Shown: positions 1 to 9,204, numbered from the stretch's first letter. The stretch is DNA of 64,000 nucleotides from Chitinophaga chungangae (GCF_017742215.1 NZ_JAGHKP010000001.1:992001-1056000); one strand, 5' to 3'. Numbers and translations: made by a program. The notes: generated from the letters alone by a model not told the origin.

Positions 1-350
1 TTGCAAAAACCTACGTCGCCCTTGCCCGCCGTGGCGTGAATGTCGATCCCCAGCCGGCCCGTACTGCTTTTGCCTTCCAGGAACGGCACATGCGCATGGG
101 TTTCGGTATATTCATACGTTACGCCCAGGTAAAGCGTGTTCGGCTGCAGCACATAACCCTCCTCCGGGATCTCGAAATGCACGATCTCGTTATGCCTGCG
201 GGCATCCAGCACCCGGTCCGCATACGTGGCGAGGTATTTCCCCAGGTGCACGTCGTACGAATTGGTGCCCAGGTATTTGCGATCATAAGGGCTGATCACG
301 ATAGTGCCCTTTTCAATTTCCTCCAATATCCTTTTGTCAGACAAGATCAT
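1..350 (-). CDS. dcd: dCTP deaminase, C-terminus cut by window edge
   Basis: Reading down from the ATG at 350, 116 codons are visible before the window ends. The protein begins MILSDKRILEEIEKG and contains YDVHLGKYL, the YTETHAHVPFLEGKSSTGRL block and HATAGKGDVGF, which are typical of trimeric dCTP/dUTP nucleotide deaminases. The family deaminates dCTP to dUTP in the cytoplasm and so feeds dTMP synthesis. The C-terminal part, with the rest of the active site, is outside the window, so a mono- or bifunctional (deaminase plus dUTPase) form cannot be decided. It is divergent from the phosphopantetheinyl transferase at 421, and the 70-bp gap must hold both promoters. Confidence 0.9.
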   Translation of the reverse strand, partial: MILSDKRILEEIEKGTIVISPYDRKYLGTNSYDVHLGKYLATYADRVLDARRHNEIVHFEIPEEGYVLQPNTLYLGVTYEYTETHAHVPFLEGKSSTGRLGIDIHATAGKGDVGFC

Positions 351-420
351 GATGTGGTTTGTTTAGGTTTAGGCCGGTTGGGTATTTCCGATTAAATTCG
401 CGTTTAATAGCGGCGAATTT

Positions 421-1059
421 ATGGCTTTAATACGAACGATACAAATTGACCCCGCCACGAAGCTGGGAGTGTGGAAAATTGGTGAAGAAGAAGCGTTTTT
501 CCGGTCCGAGGTCATCATCGAGCCCGGCGTTCATCACCCCCACAAACGCCTCCAGCATTTCGCCGGCCGGTATCTCCTCCGCCAGCTGTTCCCGGACCTC
601 CCTGTCAACGAAATCCGCATCCTCGAAAGCAGAAAACCGTATATTCCCGGAAATCCTTATTATTTTTCCATCTCGCATTGCGGAGACTTTGCCGCCGCCA
701 TCGTGAGCACAAGGGAACATGTTGGCATCGATATCGAAAACGTTCAGCCCAAGATCGGCCGCGTAGCGCACAAATTCCTCGCCCCCAGGGAAGCGGAATT
801 TATGTCGGCGCAACACCGGCTGCAGCATCAAACCGTCTGCTGGTCCGCCAAAGAAGCGGTCTACAAATGGTACGGGCTCGGCGGGCTCGACTTCAAAGCC
901 AACATGCAGCTGCAAGCCTTTCCCTTTCAGAACACGGGTTTCATTACCTGCGATTTCCTGAAAGAAGACAGGCTGGCCTGCCTCGACCTGCAATACATAC
1001 TGGAAGATAACCTATGCCTGGCCTGGACGGCGGGAGAAAGAAAACAACAGACAACATGA
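421..1059 (+). CDS. 4'-phosphopantetheinyl transferase superfamily protein
   Basis: A 212-residue protein of the Sfp/AcpS superfamily, which moves 4'-phosphopantetheine from CoA onto a serine of acyl or peptidyl carrier proteins in the cytoplasm. The Mg-binding signature GIDIE is at about residues 102-106 and WSAKEAVYK at 141-149. An upstream FSISHCG (about 82-88) matches the conserved SxSH region. The length fits the Sfp-type pseudodimer rather than the short AcpS. It is the first gene of a + strand run: its TGA overlaps the shikimate kinase ATG (ATGA), so translation is probably coupled. The carrier-protein target, fatty-acid ACP or a secondary-metabolite carrier, cannot be read from this window. 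Confidence 0.88.
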   Translation: MALIRTIQIDPATKLGVWKIGEEEAFFRSEVIIEPGVHHPHKRLQHFAGRYLLRQLFPDLPVNEIRILESRKPYIPGNPYYFSISHCGDFAAAIVSTREHVGIDIENVQPKIGRVAHKFLAPREAEFMSAQHRLQHQTVCWSAKEAVYKWYGLGGLDFKANMQLQAFPFQNTGFITCDFLKEDRLACLDLQYILEDNLCLAWTAGERKQQTT

Positions 1060-1562
1060 GAATATTTCTGCTCGGTTTTATGGGTGCCGGAAAATCCTAT
1101 TGGGGCAAACAGCTCGCCAGTCACTGGAACCTGCCGTATTTCGACCTGGACGATGTGATCGTGGAAAGGGAAGGAATGGCCGTTGCCGAGATCTTCGCCG
1201 AAAAAGGCGAAACCTACTTCCGGGAACAGGAAGGCCGCATCCTGCGCGAACTGGCACTGGACAACGACACCTTCCTTATCGCCTGCGGCGGCGGAACGCC
1301 CTGCTTCAGCGATACGATGGACTTCATGAACCAGCACGGCATCACCATCTGGCTGAACCCTTCCGTGCCCGTAATGGTCGAACGGCTGCAGCGCAAACAG
1401 GCAAAAAGGCCGCTGATACAAGACCTTTCAGCCGAAGAACTGACCGCCTTCACGGAAAAAAAACTGGCGGAGCGGCAGCCGTTTTATGAGCAAAGTCAGG
1501 TGATCATCAGCGACGATGCCATATCTTTGGAAACTTTCGATAAATTGGTAAGGCATGCATAA
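1056..1562 (+). CDS. aroK: Shikimate kinase
   Basis: A 168-residue P-loop kinase that phosphorylates shikimate at the 3-OH with ATP, the fifth step of chorismate synthesis. The Walker A loop GFMGAGKS is at residues 7-14, the shikimate-binding DLDD follows at about 30-33, a GGG glycine patch lies near residue 78, and the LID arginine is in KRPLI. The ATG at 1056 was chosen over an upstream frame-open start at 1014 because it places the P-loop at the usual distance from the N-terminus and makes an ATGA overlap with the preceding gene. Its 3' end overlaps the DUF423 gene by 8 bp. Confidence 0.93.
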   Translation: MRIFLLGFMGAGKSYWGKQLASHWNLPYFDLDDVIVEREGMAVAEIFAEKGETYFREQEGRILRELALDNDTFLIACGGGTPCFSDTMDFMNQHGITIWLNPSVPVMVERLQRKQAKRPLIQDLSAEELTAFTEKKLAERQPFYEQSQVIISDDAISLETFDKLVRHA

Positions 1563-1941
1563 AACATTTCTCGTATGGGCGGCGCTGCTGGGCGCGCTGG
1601 CAGTTATTCTCGGCGCATTCGGCGCGCATAAGCTGAAGGAGCTCGTGCCTCCTGAAACCGTCAGCACGTTCCAGACCGGCGTTACCTACCAGTTTTACCA
1701 CGTTTTCGCCTTGCTGGCGGTGGGCATCCTGTACGCTCATGTGCCCGGCCCGCAGCTCATCTGGGCCGGCCGGTTGTTCCTCATCGGGATGCTCCTGTTT
1801 TCCGGCTCGCTGTACGTGCTCACCCTCCTGAAAGCCACAGACACCGTGGGTTTGCGCGGCATCGGCGCCATTACGCCCATCGGCGGGCTGGCCTTCATCG
1901 GCGGATGGGTAATGCTGCTGCTGGGCATTCTCAAAAAATAA
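1555..1941 (+). CDS. DUF423 family small membrane protein
   Basis: A 128-residue, strongly hydrophobic protein with about four predicted membrane helices. The N-terminal GALAVILGAFGAHKLK and the TYQFYHVFALL stretch are the recognisable features of the DUF423 (YgdD/TMEM256-like) family, whose molecular function is not established. It starts inside the last codons of aroK and ends 8 bp before the first alpha/beta hydrolase, so it is almost certainly co-transcribed with both. Membrane location is predicted from hydrophobicity alone. Confidence 0.85.
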   Translation: MHKTFLVWAALLGALAVILGAFGAHKLKELVPPETVSTFQTGVTYQFYHVFALLAVGILYAHVPGPQLIWAGRLFLIGMLLFSGSLYVLTLLKATDTVGLRGIGAITPIGGLAFIGGWVMLLLGILKK

Positions 1942-1949
1942 TCTCCCTT

Positions 1950-3014
1950 ATGATCAAGAAGGCGGCCCTATGCCTGTTGCTGTTATTATCGTCCGTTACG
2001 TATGCCCAACATCAACCGGCGTATGAAGGCGTGAGTATTCCCAATAAAAACGTTACCCTGTCCGGCACACTCACCATTCCGGCGGCAGACAAGCCTGTTC
2101 CCGCCGTGGTGCTTATTTCCGGCAGCGGCCCGCACGACCGCGATGAAACGATGATGGGCAAAAAACCTTTTCTCGTGATCGCGGAATACCTGACCCGGCG
2201 CGGCATTGCCGTGCTCCGGTACGACGACAGGGGCACGCACCGCTCCACCGGCAATTACGCGCAATCTACTATTCCGGACTTTGCCGCGGATGCCCAGGCT
2301 GCATTCGATTTCCTCAAAAAATATCCGGGCATCGATCCGGAAAAAATAGGCATACTCGGTCACAGCGAAGGCGCAATGATCGGGCAGGTAATGGTGGCTG
2401 GGGAGAAAAGCGCAGCGTTTTTTGTATCGCTGGCGGGGCCCGGGCAGAACGGTGATCTTCTGATGAAAGAACAATCGGCCCAGCATTTCAAAAGCCTTTC
2501 GGAAAAAGAAGTTAAAGCACAAATGGCTATGCTGGACACTGTGCTGCAGATCGTGAAAGACGAAAACGATACGCTCGTAATGCAAAACAGGCTCCGCAAT
2601 CTGTTCGGGGATTTTTACGACAATAGCCCGGCCACGCTGACCAGCGCCATTTCGAAGGAAGACCTGATAAAAAGAGGGCTCGTCAACTATACCCGCGTGA
2701 ATTTCAAAGCCATCTTGCAGCACGATCCCGCAAAGTTTTTTCCCCACATCAAATGCCCTGTGCTGGCCATCAACGGCGATAAGGACACACAAGTGGCCTG
2801 CGATACGAACCTGAAAGCATGGAACGATGGCCTGGCCGCCGCCGGCAATAAAAAAGTAACCGTCAAATCCTTTCCCGGCCTCAACCATCTTTTCCAGCAT
2901 TGCAAAACCTGCACGATGTTTGAGTACGGACAGCTGCCCGAAACAATATCTCCCGAAGTTCTTGCGTATATTCAGGCATGGATAGCCGTGCAAACCGGGC
3001 TGAAAAAAAGCTGA
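1950..3014 (+). CDS. Secreted alpha/beta hydrolase (copy 1 of tandem pair)
   Basis: A 354-residue protein with a signal peptide (MIKKAALCLLLLLSSVTYAQ) and an alpha/beta-hydrolase fold. The oxyanion region is ISGSGPHDRDE, the nucleophile elbow GHSEGA, the acid probably the aspartate of INGDKD, and the histidine in GLNHLFQ near the C-terminus. This is the YqkD/BAAT-like hydrolase group often found in Bacteroidota; the substrate is unknown. The ATG at 1950 was chosen over an in-frame start at 1905 because it begins the signal peptide directly. It is followed after 2 bp by a paralogue with the same GLNHLFQ block and a Cys pair near the C-terminus (HCKTC here, ECNTC there). Confidence 0.85.
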   Translation: MIKKAALCLLLLLSSVTYAQHQPAYEGVSIPNKNVTLSGTLTIPAADKPVPAVVLISGSGPHDRDETMMGKKPFLVIAEYLTRRGIAVLRYDDRGTHRSTGNYAQSTIPDFAADAQAAFDFLKKYPGIDPEKIGILGHSEGAMIGQVMVAGEKSAAFFVSLAGPGQNGDLLMKEQSAQHFKSLSEKEVKAQMAMLDTVLQIVKDENDTLVMQNRLRNLFGDFYDNSPATLTSAISKEDLIKRGLVNYTRVNFKAILQHDPAKFFPHIKCPVLAINGDKDTQVACDTNLKAWNDGLAAAGNKKVTVKSFPGLNHLFQHCKTCTMFEYGQLPETISPEVLAYIQAWIAVQTGLKKS

Positions 3015-3016
3015 TC

Positions 3017-4084
3017 ATGAAAAGAGCCGCCTTTTGTTTATTGCTGATTTCCCTTTGCTGCACAGTGTTTGCGCAGCAGGCGGAGATCCCCGCATTTAAA
3101 ACCAGGGAAGTCGTTTTTCACAACATCGCCGATTCGGTGATGCTGAGCGGCACGCTCACCTATCAGCAAACTTTCGAGCCTGCGCCCGCTATCCTGCTTA
3201 TCGGCGGCTCCGGCGCCACGGACCGCGACGGAACGGTATTCGGGCATAAATTCCTGAAAACGGTCGCGGAATACCTGAGCGGGAAAGGTTTTACCGTGCT
3301 GCGGTACGACGAGCGAGGGGTGGGGCGGTCTACCGGGAAAGCGCAGGGTGCGGACATTGCAGACCTCACCCGCGACGCCAAAGCCGCGCTGGCCTTTCTG
3401 CGGCAAGACAAGCAGGTGAACCCCAAAAAACTGGGCATCCTCGGCCACAGCGAAGGCGGCGCCATCGGGCTGAGGCTGGCGGCGGAAGACCCTTCCGTGA
3501 AATTTTTTATATCCATGGCCGGCCCGGGTGTGGACGGCGTACAAATGATACTGGCGCAAACGGAAGCGATCTACAGGAACATGGGCATGAAAGACAGCAT
3601 GGTGCGGATCAAGGTAGCGGAACAACGCGCCATGGCCACCGCCATCGCCGGAGAGCCGGATACCACTAAGCTCAAAGCCCGCATCATAGCCAATGCCAAA
3701 GCGCAATACGCGGCCAACCCGATGCTGAAAACGGCTTATACGGAAGAAAAATTCACGTCGATGTTGGCTTCGGTGTACATGATGCCGGAATATTTATCCA
3801 TAATCCGCTTCGACCCGAAAAAATATTTCCCCGCCGTAAAATGCCCCGTGCTGGTGCTGAACGGCGCGAAAGACATACAAATACTAAGCGGCGTGAACCT
3901 CGGAGGCTGGCGCAAAGGCGTGCCAAAAGCCACTGTGAAGGAAATGCCCGGATTGAACCATCTTTTCCAGGAATGCAACACCTGCAGCGTGCAGGAATAT
4001 GCATCCATCAAACAAACCATATCGCCCGCCGTGCTGGAAGAAATAAACAGCTGGCTGTGGCAAACGGCCGGGCGCCGGAAATAA
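3017..4084 (+). CDS. Secreted alpha/beta hydrolase (copy 2 of tandem pair)
   Basis: A 355-residue paralogue of the preceding gene. It has a signal peptide (MKRAAFCLLLISLCCTVFAQ), an oxyanion region GGSGATDRDG, nucleophile elbow GHSEGG, acid in LNGAKD and histidine in GLNHLFQ. Both copies keep a CxxC-like pair just after that histidine (CNTC here), possibly a stabilising disulfide in the periplasm. The 2-bp spacing and shared architecture indicate local duplication within the operon, with considerable divergence in between. Substrate unknown. The ATG at 3017 is preferred over the in-frame ATG at 2978 because the latter lies inside copy 1 and adds a charged extension before the signal peptide. 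Confidence 0.85.
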   Translation: MKRAAFCLLLISLCCTVFAQQAEIPAFKTREVVFHNIADSVMLSGTLTYQQTFEPAPAILLIGGSGATDRDGTVFGHKFLKTVAEYLSGKGFTVLRYDERGVGRSTGKAQGADIADLTRDAKAALAFLRQDKQVNPKKLGILGHSEGGAIGLRLAAEDPSVKFFISMAGPGVDGVQMILAQTEAIYRNMGMKDSMVRIKVAEQRAMATAIAGEPDTTKLKARIIANAKAQYAANPMLKTAYTEEKFTSMLASVYMMPEYLSIIRFDPKKYFPAVKCPVLVLNGAKDIQILSGVNLGGWRKGVPKATVKEMPGLNHLFQECNTCSVQEYASIKQTISPAVLEEINSWLWQTAGRRK

Positions 4085-4127
4085 TTTTCCGCGATTGCCC
4101 GGGCAATAGTTAATTTTGATTTCGATT

Positions 4128-6719
4128 ATGGCAGGTAACAAACTGAAATCAGAGAAGAAAGAACCTAAAAAGAAAAAAGAGCAATTACCGGACCCATCCA
4201 CGCTGAAGCCCGATAAGGAGCCCGAAGTGAAGGTGAAGGAACTGGTGAAGGACGAGCGCACCCACAAAGTACTGGGCGCTTTTTTCCTGTTGCTGTCTCT
4301 CTACTGTTTTATTGCATTTACTTCTTACCTGTTCACCTGGGAAGAAGATTTCGATAAAGTACACCGGTATTCCTCATCGGTGCTGTTCAGGCATGAAATT
4401 GAAGTGGACAACCTGCTGGGCCGCCTCGGCGCGTTCACGTCCCACTGGTTTTTCTTCAAAGGGTTCGGCATCGCTTCGTACCTGTTCTGTTATTTCTTTT
4501 TCATCATCGGTATCAATTTTATTGTAGGCCGCCGCGTATTCCGCTTCTGGCGCAATGTGAAATATATCATTTTCGGGTTGCTGTTCATCAGCATGACCTT
4601 CGCGTTCCTCACCGGCAAATCGGCCTTCCCATGGGGAGGCGCCCTGGGCGATGCGCTCAATCGCTGGACCAGCGGCTTCCTCGGTAAAACCGGCGCGGGC
4701 CTCCTGCTGGTGGTGGCCGGTCTGAGCTGGATCATCTGGAAGTTCAACGTCGATTTTAAATGGCCTGAAAAGAAACCCAAACCGGTGAAAGAGCCGTTTG
4801 CAGGTTTCGGCGAGCCGGATGAAGAACTGGAAGACGATGAAAGTTCCGCTCCCTTTGCAACGCAGCCCGCGAAAAACAACGCGATGAAAGGCGACGGAAG
4901 CCCCATCACCGTAATCCCGCCGGTGGAAGAAGAAGCGTTCGAACAGGAATTGCAGCTGATCGAAAAAGAAGAAGAGCCCGCGGCCAAATCGATCACTTAC
5001 ATCCCGCCAGTACCCGAACCGGAACTCACGATGACGGTAAATGAACCGGAGCCCGAGCCAGAGCCAGAGCCGGAACCGGAGATCTACACGCCGCCGGTTC
5101 CCAAAAAGAACACGAAGGCGGAAGAAGTGGCCTTCGAGATCAAACCCGTGTACGAAGACCCGACCGACGACGAGGTGGAAGAGATCGTGCCCGTGCGCGA
5201 AGCCGTGCCCACAGATCCTTACGAGCCTACGCTCGACCTGCGCGACTACAAATACCCCGCGCTGGACCTGCTGGAAAACCACGGGTCGGACAAGATCGTG
5301 CAGGACGCTTCCGAACTGGAAAAGAACAAAAACCAGATCATCGACACCCTCAAGAACTACGATATTTCCATCCAGAAGATCAGCGCCACCGTCGGGCCTA
5401 CCGTTACGCTGTACGAGATCGTACCGGCGGCGGGCGTGCGCATTTCGAGGATCAAGAACCTGGAAGACGATATCGCCCTGAGCCTTTCGGCGCTGGGCAT
5501 CCGCATCATCGCGCCCATCCCGGGCCGCGGTACCATCGGTATAGAAGTGCCGAACGTGAAAAAGACCATCGTGTCGCTCCGCAACATGCTGGCCTCCGAC
5601 AAGTTCCAGCACAGCCAGATGGACCTGCCCATCGCGATCGGGAAAAAGATCGACAACGAAAACTTTATCGCGGACCTTGCCAAAATGCCCCACCTGCTGA
5701 TGGCGGGCGCTACCGGCCAGGGTAAGTCCGTGGGCATCAACACCCTGCTGGTGTCGCTGCTGTATAAAAAACATCCCTCGCAGCTGAAGTTCGTGCTGGT
5801 AGACCCGAAAAAAGTGGAATTGTCGCTGTACAAGCTGATCGAAAAACACTTCCTCGCCAAACTGCCCGGGGAAGAAGACGCGATCATCACCGACACCAAA
5901 AAGGTGGTGCATACCCTCAACGCATTGTGTATCGAAATGGACCTGCGGTACGACCTGCTGAAAGAAGCGGGCACCCGCAACATCCGCGAATACAACGGCA
6001 AATTCACCCAGCGCAGGCTCAATCCGCAGAAAGGCCACCGTTACCTTCCCTTCATCGTGCTGGTGATAGACGAGTTCGCCGACCTGATCATGACGGCGGG
6101 CAAGGAAGTGGAAATGCCGATCGCCAGGCTGGCGCAGCTGGCGCGCGCCGTGGGCATACACCTCATTATCGCCACGCAGCGCCCGTCTGTGAACATCATC
6201 ACGGGCACCATCAAAGCCAACTTCCCGGCGCGTATCGCCTTTAAAGTATCTTCCAAGATAGATTCCCGCACCATTCTGGACATCGGCGGCGCCGAGCAGC
6301 TCATCGGCCAGGGAGACATGCTGATCTCCTTCAACGGCGAGCTGGTGCGCCTTCAGTGCGCATTCGTAGACACGCCCGAAGTGGAAAGCGTGGCCGAGTT
6401 CATCGGGGAGCAGCGCGGATATCCTGACGCGTTCCTGCTGCCGGAGTACGTCGACGAAAAAGATATGGAAGGCAAAGACTTTTCGCTGGCCGACCGCGAC
6501 CCGCTCTTTGAAGAGGCCGCACGTGTGATCGTGCAGAACCAGCAGGGCTCCACCTCGCTGCTGCAGCGCCGGATGAAGCTCGGCTACAACCGCGCGGGCC
6601 GCCTGATGGACCAGCTGGAAGCCGCCGGGATCGTAGGCCCCAACATGGGCAGCAAAGCACGCGACGTGAATGTGAAAACCGAAGCCGATCTCGAAGAAAT
6701 TCTTAACAGTATGTTATAA
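4128..6719 (+). CDS. ftsK: DNA translocase FtsK/SpoIIIE family
   Basis: An 863-residue septal DNA pump that clears and sorts chromosome ends at cell division. The N-terminal 200 or so residues contain about four membrane helices. An acidic, proline-rich linker follows, with a run of Glu-Pro repeats near residues 305-317. Then come the alpha/beta motor (Walker A GATGQGKS near 527-534, Walker B LVIDEFADL near 645) and a C-terminal winged-helix gamma domain (LLQRRMKLGYNRAGRLMDQL) that would read KOPS-like polar sequences. An alternative TTG at 4116 is in frame but overlaps a TAATTTTG promoter-like box at 4111-4118, so the ATG at 4128 is preferred. All motor motifs look intact. Confidence 0.95.
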   Translation: MAGNKLKSEKKEPKKKKEQLPDPSTLKPDKEPEVKVKELVKDERTHKVLGAFFLLLSLYCFIAFTSYLFTWEEDFDKVHRYSSSVLFRHEIEVDNLLGRLGAFTSHWFFFKGFGIASYLFCYFFFIIGINFIVGRRVFRFWRNVKYIIFGLLFISMTFAFLTGKSAFPWGGALGDALNRWTSGFLGKTGAGLLLVVAGLSWIIWKFNVDFKWPEKKPKPVKEPFAGFGEPDEELEDDESSAPFATQPAKNNAMKGDGSPITVIPPVEEEAFEQELQLIEKEEEPAAKSITYIPPVPEPELTMTVNEPEPEPEPEPEPEIYTPPVPKKNTKAEEVAFEIKPVYEDPTDDEVEEIVPVREAVPTDPYEPTLDLRDYKYPALDLLENHGSDKIVQDASELEKNKNQIIDTLKNYDISIQKISATVGPTVTLYEIVPAAGVRISRIKNLEDDIALSLSALGIRIIAPIPGRGTIGIEVPNVKKTIVSLRNMLASDKFQHSQMDLPIAIGKKIDNENFIADLAKMPHLLMAGATGQGKSVGINTLLVSLLYKKHPSQLKFVLVDPKKVELSLYKLIEKHFLAKLPGEEDAIITDTKKVVHTLNALCIEMDLRYDLLKEAGTRNIREYNGKFTQRRLNPQKGHRYLPFIVLVIDEFADLIMTAGKEVEMPIARLAQLARAVGIHLIIATQRPSVNIITGTIKANFPARIAFKVSSKIDSRTILDIGGAEQLIGQGDMLISFNGELVRLQCAFVDTPEVESVAEFIGEQRGYPDAFLLPEYVDEKDMEGKDFSLADRDPLFEEAARVIVQNQQGSTSLLQRRMKLGYNRAGRLMDQLEAAGIVGPNMGSKARDVNVKTEADLEEILNSML

Positions 6720-6851
6720 TTTGCGCCGGAAGGCAGCGCATGTTTCCGCATTTGGCGGAAATAAACGAATTTTGCATTTCTTTAACATGACGGTATAAAC
6801 TTACCGGCATAAGATTTGGTCTAATTCCCTACAACTAGAACATTTAAAATT

Positions 6852-7523
6852 ATGATGATGAAGAAAACGGTACTTACGGGTTTGATCATATGCGGAATGG
6901 TGATCGGCGCAAACGCCCAAACCGGTTCCGCCGGCAAAAACGACCCGAAAGCCAAGGTGGTGCTGGACGGCGTGAGCAAAAAATTCAAATCCCTCAAATC
7001 TGTTATCGCTAATTTCGTGCTCAAGGTGGAAGGCGCCAATAACAGCGTGAACGACACCAAAAAAGGCTCCGTTTACGTAAAAGGCCCCAAATACAAGGTG
7101 ATCATGGACGGGCAGGAGATCATCAGCGACAATAAAACCTCCTGGACCTACGCTAAAGACGTGAATGAAGTGACGATCAGCAATGTGGACCAGAGCAACA
7201 GCAGCATGACGCCCGCCAAGATCTTCACCAATTTCTACGACAACGACTTCCTGTACCGCCTCAACGGTGAAACCACCGAAAAAGGCAAAGTATTGCAGAA
7301 TATCGAACTGACGCCAACCGACAAATCCAAGAACTTCTTCAAAGTGCTGGTAGACGTGGATAAAAAGAACCAAACCCTCGCCCGCATGAAGGTTTTCGAG
7401 AAAAACGGCAACCGTTACACCTACGAGATCCTCAATTTCCAGCCGAATGGCGCTGTGAAAGACGATCTGTTCACTTTCGACGCCAAAAAATATCCCGGCG
7501 TGGAAGTGGTGGACCTCCGCTAA
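6852..7523 (+). CDS. LolA-like outer-membrane lipoprotein carrier protein
   Basis: A 223-residue periplasmic protein with a signal peptide (MMMKKTVLTGLIICGMVIGANAQ) followed by a LolA/LolB-type beta-barrel fold: a KFKSLKSVIANF helix, YVKGPKYKVIMDGQEIISD strands, the SWTYAKDVNEV turn, and a C-terminal segment ending GVEVVDLR. The family carries lipoproteins from the LolCDE exporter across the periplasm. The gene stands alone between ftsK and lpd, with a rho-independent terminator 26 bp downstream. Sequence identity to proteobacterial LolA is expected to be low, so the role is assigned at family level. Confidence 0.82.
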   Translation: MMMKKTVLTGLIICGMVIGANAQTGSAGKNDPKAKVVLDGVSKKFKSLKSVIANFVLKVEGANNSVNDTKKGSVYVKGPKYKVIMDGQEIISDNKTSWTYAKDVNEVTISNVDQSNSSMTPAKIFTNFYDNDFLYRLNGETTEKGKVLQNIELTPTDKSKNFFKVLVDVDKKNQTLARMKVFEKNGNRYTYEILNFQPNGAVKDDLFTFDAKKYPGVEVVDLR

Positions 7524-7548
7524 CAGCAACCTTTTCAACTATATAGAT

Positions 7549-7574
7549 ACGGCTCCCGTACTGGGAGCCGTTTT
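7549..7574 (+). terminator. Rho-independent terminator after LolA-like gene
   Basis: Arms cggctccc (7550-7557) and gggagccg (7563-7570) around a short loop are followed by TTTT. It lies 26 bp past the stop codon of the LolA-like gene. Confidence 0.8.
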
Positions 7575-7645
7575 CATTTGCAGCGGCCAGTCTCCGCCGA
7601 ATGTCATCTATCGGCCGCAACTAGCATAACTTTGCATTTTTTTGC

Positions 7646-7653
7646 TACATTTG
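7646..7653 (+). promoter_or_regulatory. Possible -7 box of the lpd promoter
   Basis: TACATTTG fits the Bacteroidota -7 consensus TAnnTTTG and lies 28 bp before the lpd start. A second match, TAACTTTG, is at 7627-7634. Neither has a TTG at the usual 19-21 nt upstream, so the call is tentative. Confidence 0.35.
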
Positions 7654-7681
7654 CCAAGTTTTATTCTAAAAATCAAGCAAT

Positions 7682-9088
7682 ATGGCATACGACGTAATCG
7701 TAATTGGTAGCGGCCCCGGTGGATACGTGGCGGCTATCCGGGCTTCTCAACTGGGATTTAAAACAGCAATTGTAGAAAAGGAGAGTTTGGGCGGTATCTG
7801 TTTGAACTGGGGCTGCATCCCGACCAAGGCATTGTTAAAATCCGCACAGGTAGTTGAATACATCAACCATTCCAAAGATTACGGCGTAACCGTTGAGGGA
7901 TCTACGGTGGATTTTCCTGCCGTGATCAAACGCAGCCGCGGCGCGGCCGATAAAATGAGCAAAGGCGTTCAGTTCCTCATGAAGAAGAACAAGATCGACG
8001 TGATCATGGGCACCGCCAAGCTCGTCGCCAAAGGCAAAATAGAAGTGACCGATAAAGACGGCAAAGTGTCCGCACAGGAAGCCAAACACATCATCCTGGC
8101 CACCGGCGCCCGCTCCCGCGAGCTGCCGAACCTGAAGATCGACGGTAAAAACGTGATCGGGTACCGCCAGGCCATGAACCTGCCCACACAGCCCAAAAGC
8201 ATGATCGTGGTCGGCTCCGGCGCCATCGGCGTTGAATTTGCCTACTTCTACGCCACCCTCGGCACCAAAGTGACCATCGTTGAATTCATGCCGCGCATCG
8301 TGCCGGTGGAAGATGAAGATATCTCCAAAGAACTGGAAAAGATCTACAAGAAAAAAGGCATCGAGGTAATGACCAATGCCAGCGTGGAAGCGGTGGAAGG
8401 CGCCAAAAACGGTGTGAAAGCCAAAGTGAAGACCGCCACCGGTGAAGTGACCCTCGAAGCGGACGTTGTGCTGAGCGCCGTAGGCATCTCCGCCAACATC
8501 GAAGGCCTGGGCCTCGAAACCCTCGGCGTAAAAACCGACAAAGGCAAAGTAACCGTAGACGCGTTCTACAACACCAACGTTGCCGGCATCTATGCCATCG
8601 GCGACATGGTGCCTGGCCAGGCCCTGGCGCACGTTGCTTCCAAAGAAGCCATCGTTTGCGTGGAAGCCATCGCTTACGCCGAGAAAAAATACAACCACAA
8701 ACCGCACCCGATCGACTATAACAACGTTCCCGGCTGTACCTACTGCACGCCTGAGATCGCTTCCGTAGGCTATACCGAAAAAGCGGCCAAAGAAGCCGGT
8801 TACGAAGTGAAAGTGGGCAAGTTCCCCTTCAGCGCTTCCGGCAAGGCTGTTGGCGCCGGCGCTACCGAAGGTTTCGTAAAAGTGATTTTCGACGCCAAAT
8901 ACGGCGAATGGCTGGGCACCCACATGATCGGGATGAACGTGACCGAAGCCATCGTGCAGACGGTTACCGCGCGTACGCTGGAAACCACTTACATGGAAGT
9001 GCTCAATTCCATCCACCCGCACCCGACCATGAGCGAATCCGTAAAAGATGCGATCGAAGTGGCTTACGGCGAAGCGATTCACCTGTAA
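7682..9088 (+). CDS. lpdA: Dihydrolipoyl dehydrogenase (E3)
   Basis: A 468-residue FAD-dependent oxidoreductase that reoxidises dihydrolipoamide in the pyruvate, 2-oxoglutarate or branched-chain dehydrogenase complexes and the glycine cleavage system. The FAD-binding GSGPGGYVAA is near the N-terminus. The redox pair is Cys40/Cys45 (CLNWGC). The NAD-binding GSGAIGVEFA and the second FAD segment YAIGDM follow. The dimer-interface domain carries the catalytic His-Glu (HPHPTMSE) near the C-terminus. Length and motif order are normal. It is monocistronic here, with no E1/E2 genes in the window, and ends at a strong terminator. Confidence 0.95.
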   Translation: MAYDVIVIGSGPGGYVAAIRASQLGFKTAIVEKESLGGICLNWGCIPTKALLKSAQVVEYINHSKDYGVTVEGSTVDFPAVIKRSRGAADKMSKGVQFLMKKNKIDVIMGTAKLVAKGKIEVTDKDGKVSAQEAKHIILATGARSRELPNLKIDGKNVIGYRQAMNLPTQPKSMIVVGSGAIGVEFAYFYATLGTKVTIVEFMPRIVPVEDEDISKELEKIYKKKGIEVMTNASVEAVEGAKNGVKAKVKTATGEVTLEADVVLSAVGISANIEGLGLETLGVKTDKGKVTVDAFYNTNVAGIYAIGDMVPGQALAHVASKEAIVCVEAIAYAEKKYNHKPHPIDYNNVPGCTYCTPEIASVGYTEKAAKEAGYEVKVGKFPFSASGKAVGAGATEGFVKVIFDAKYGEWLGTHMIGMNVTEAIVQTVTARTLETTYMEVLNSIHPHPTMSESVKDAIEVAYGEAIHL

Positions 9089-9115
9089 ATCAAACGATTG
9101 ATACGATATGGCAAG

Positions 9116-9143
9116 GGCCGCACCAGCTGGTGCGGCCTTTTTT
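9116..9143 (+). terminator. Rho-independent terminator after lpdA
   Basis: A perfectly self-complementary stem, ggccgcacca/tggtgcggcc, is followed by TTTTTT. It begins 27 bp after the lpdA stop. Confidence 0.9.
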
Positions 9144-9204
9144 GTGTTATGGTTAATCCTCCGGTTTACAGTAAATTGCCGCTTTGATTCACCAAATCCA
9201 TCTT

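Noticed and set aside
4374-6161. A 595-codon antisense frame in ftsK.
   Set aside because: Same reason: ftsK on the + strand has intact Walker motifs, and the antisense product is low-complexity Arg/Phe/His.
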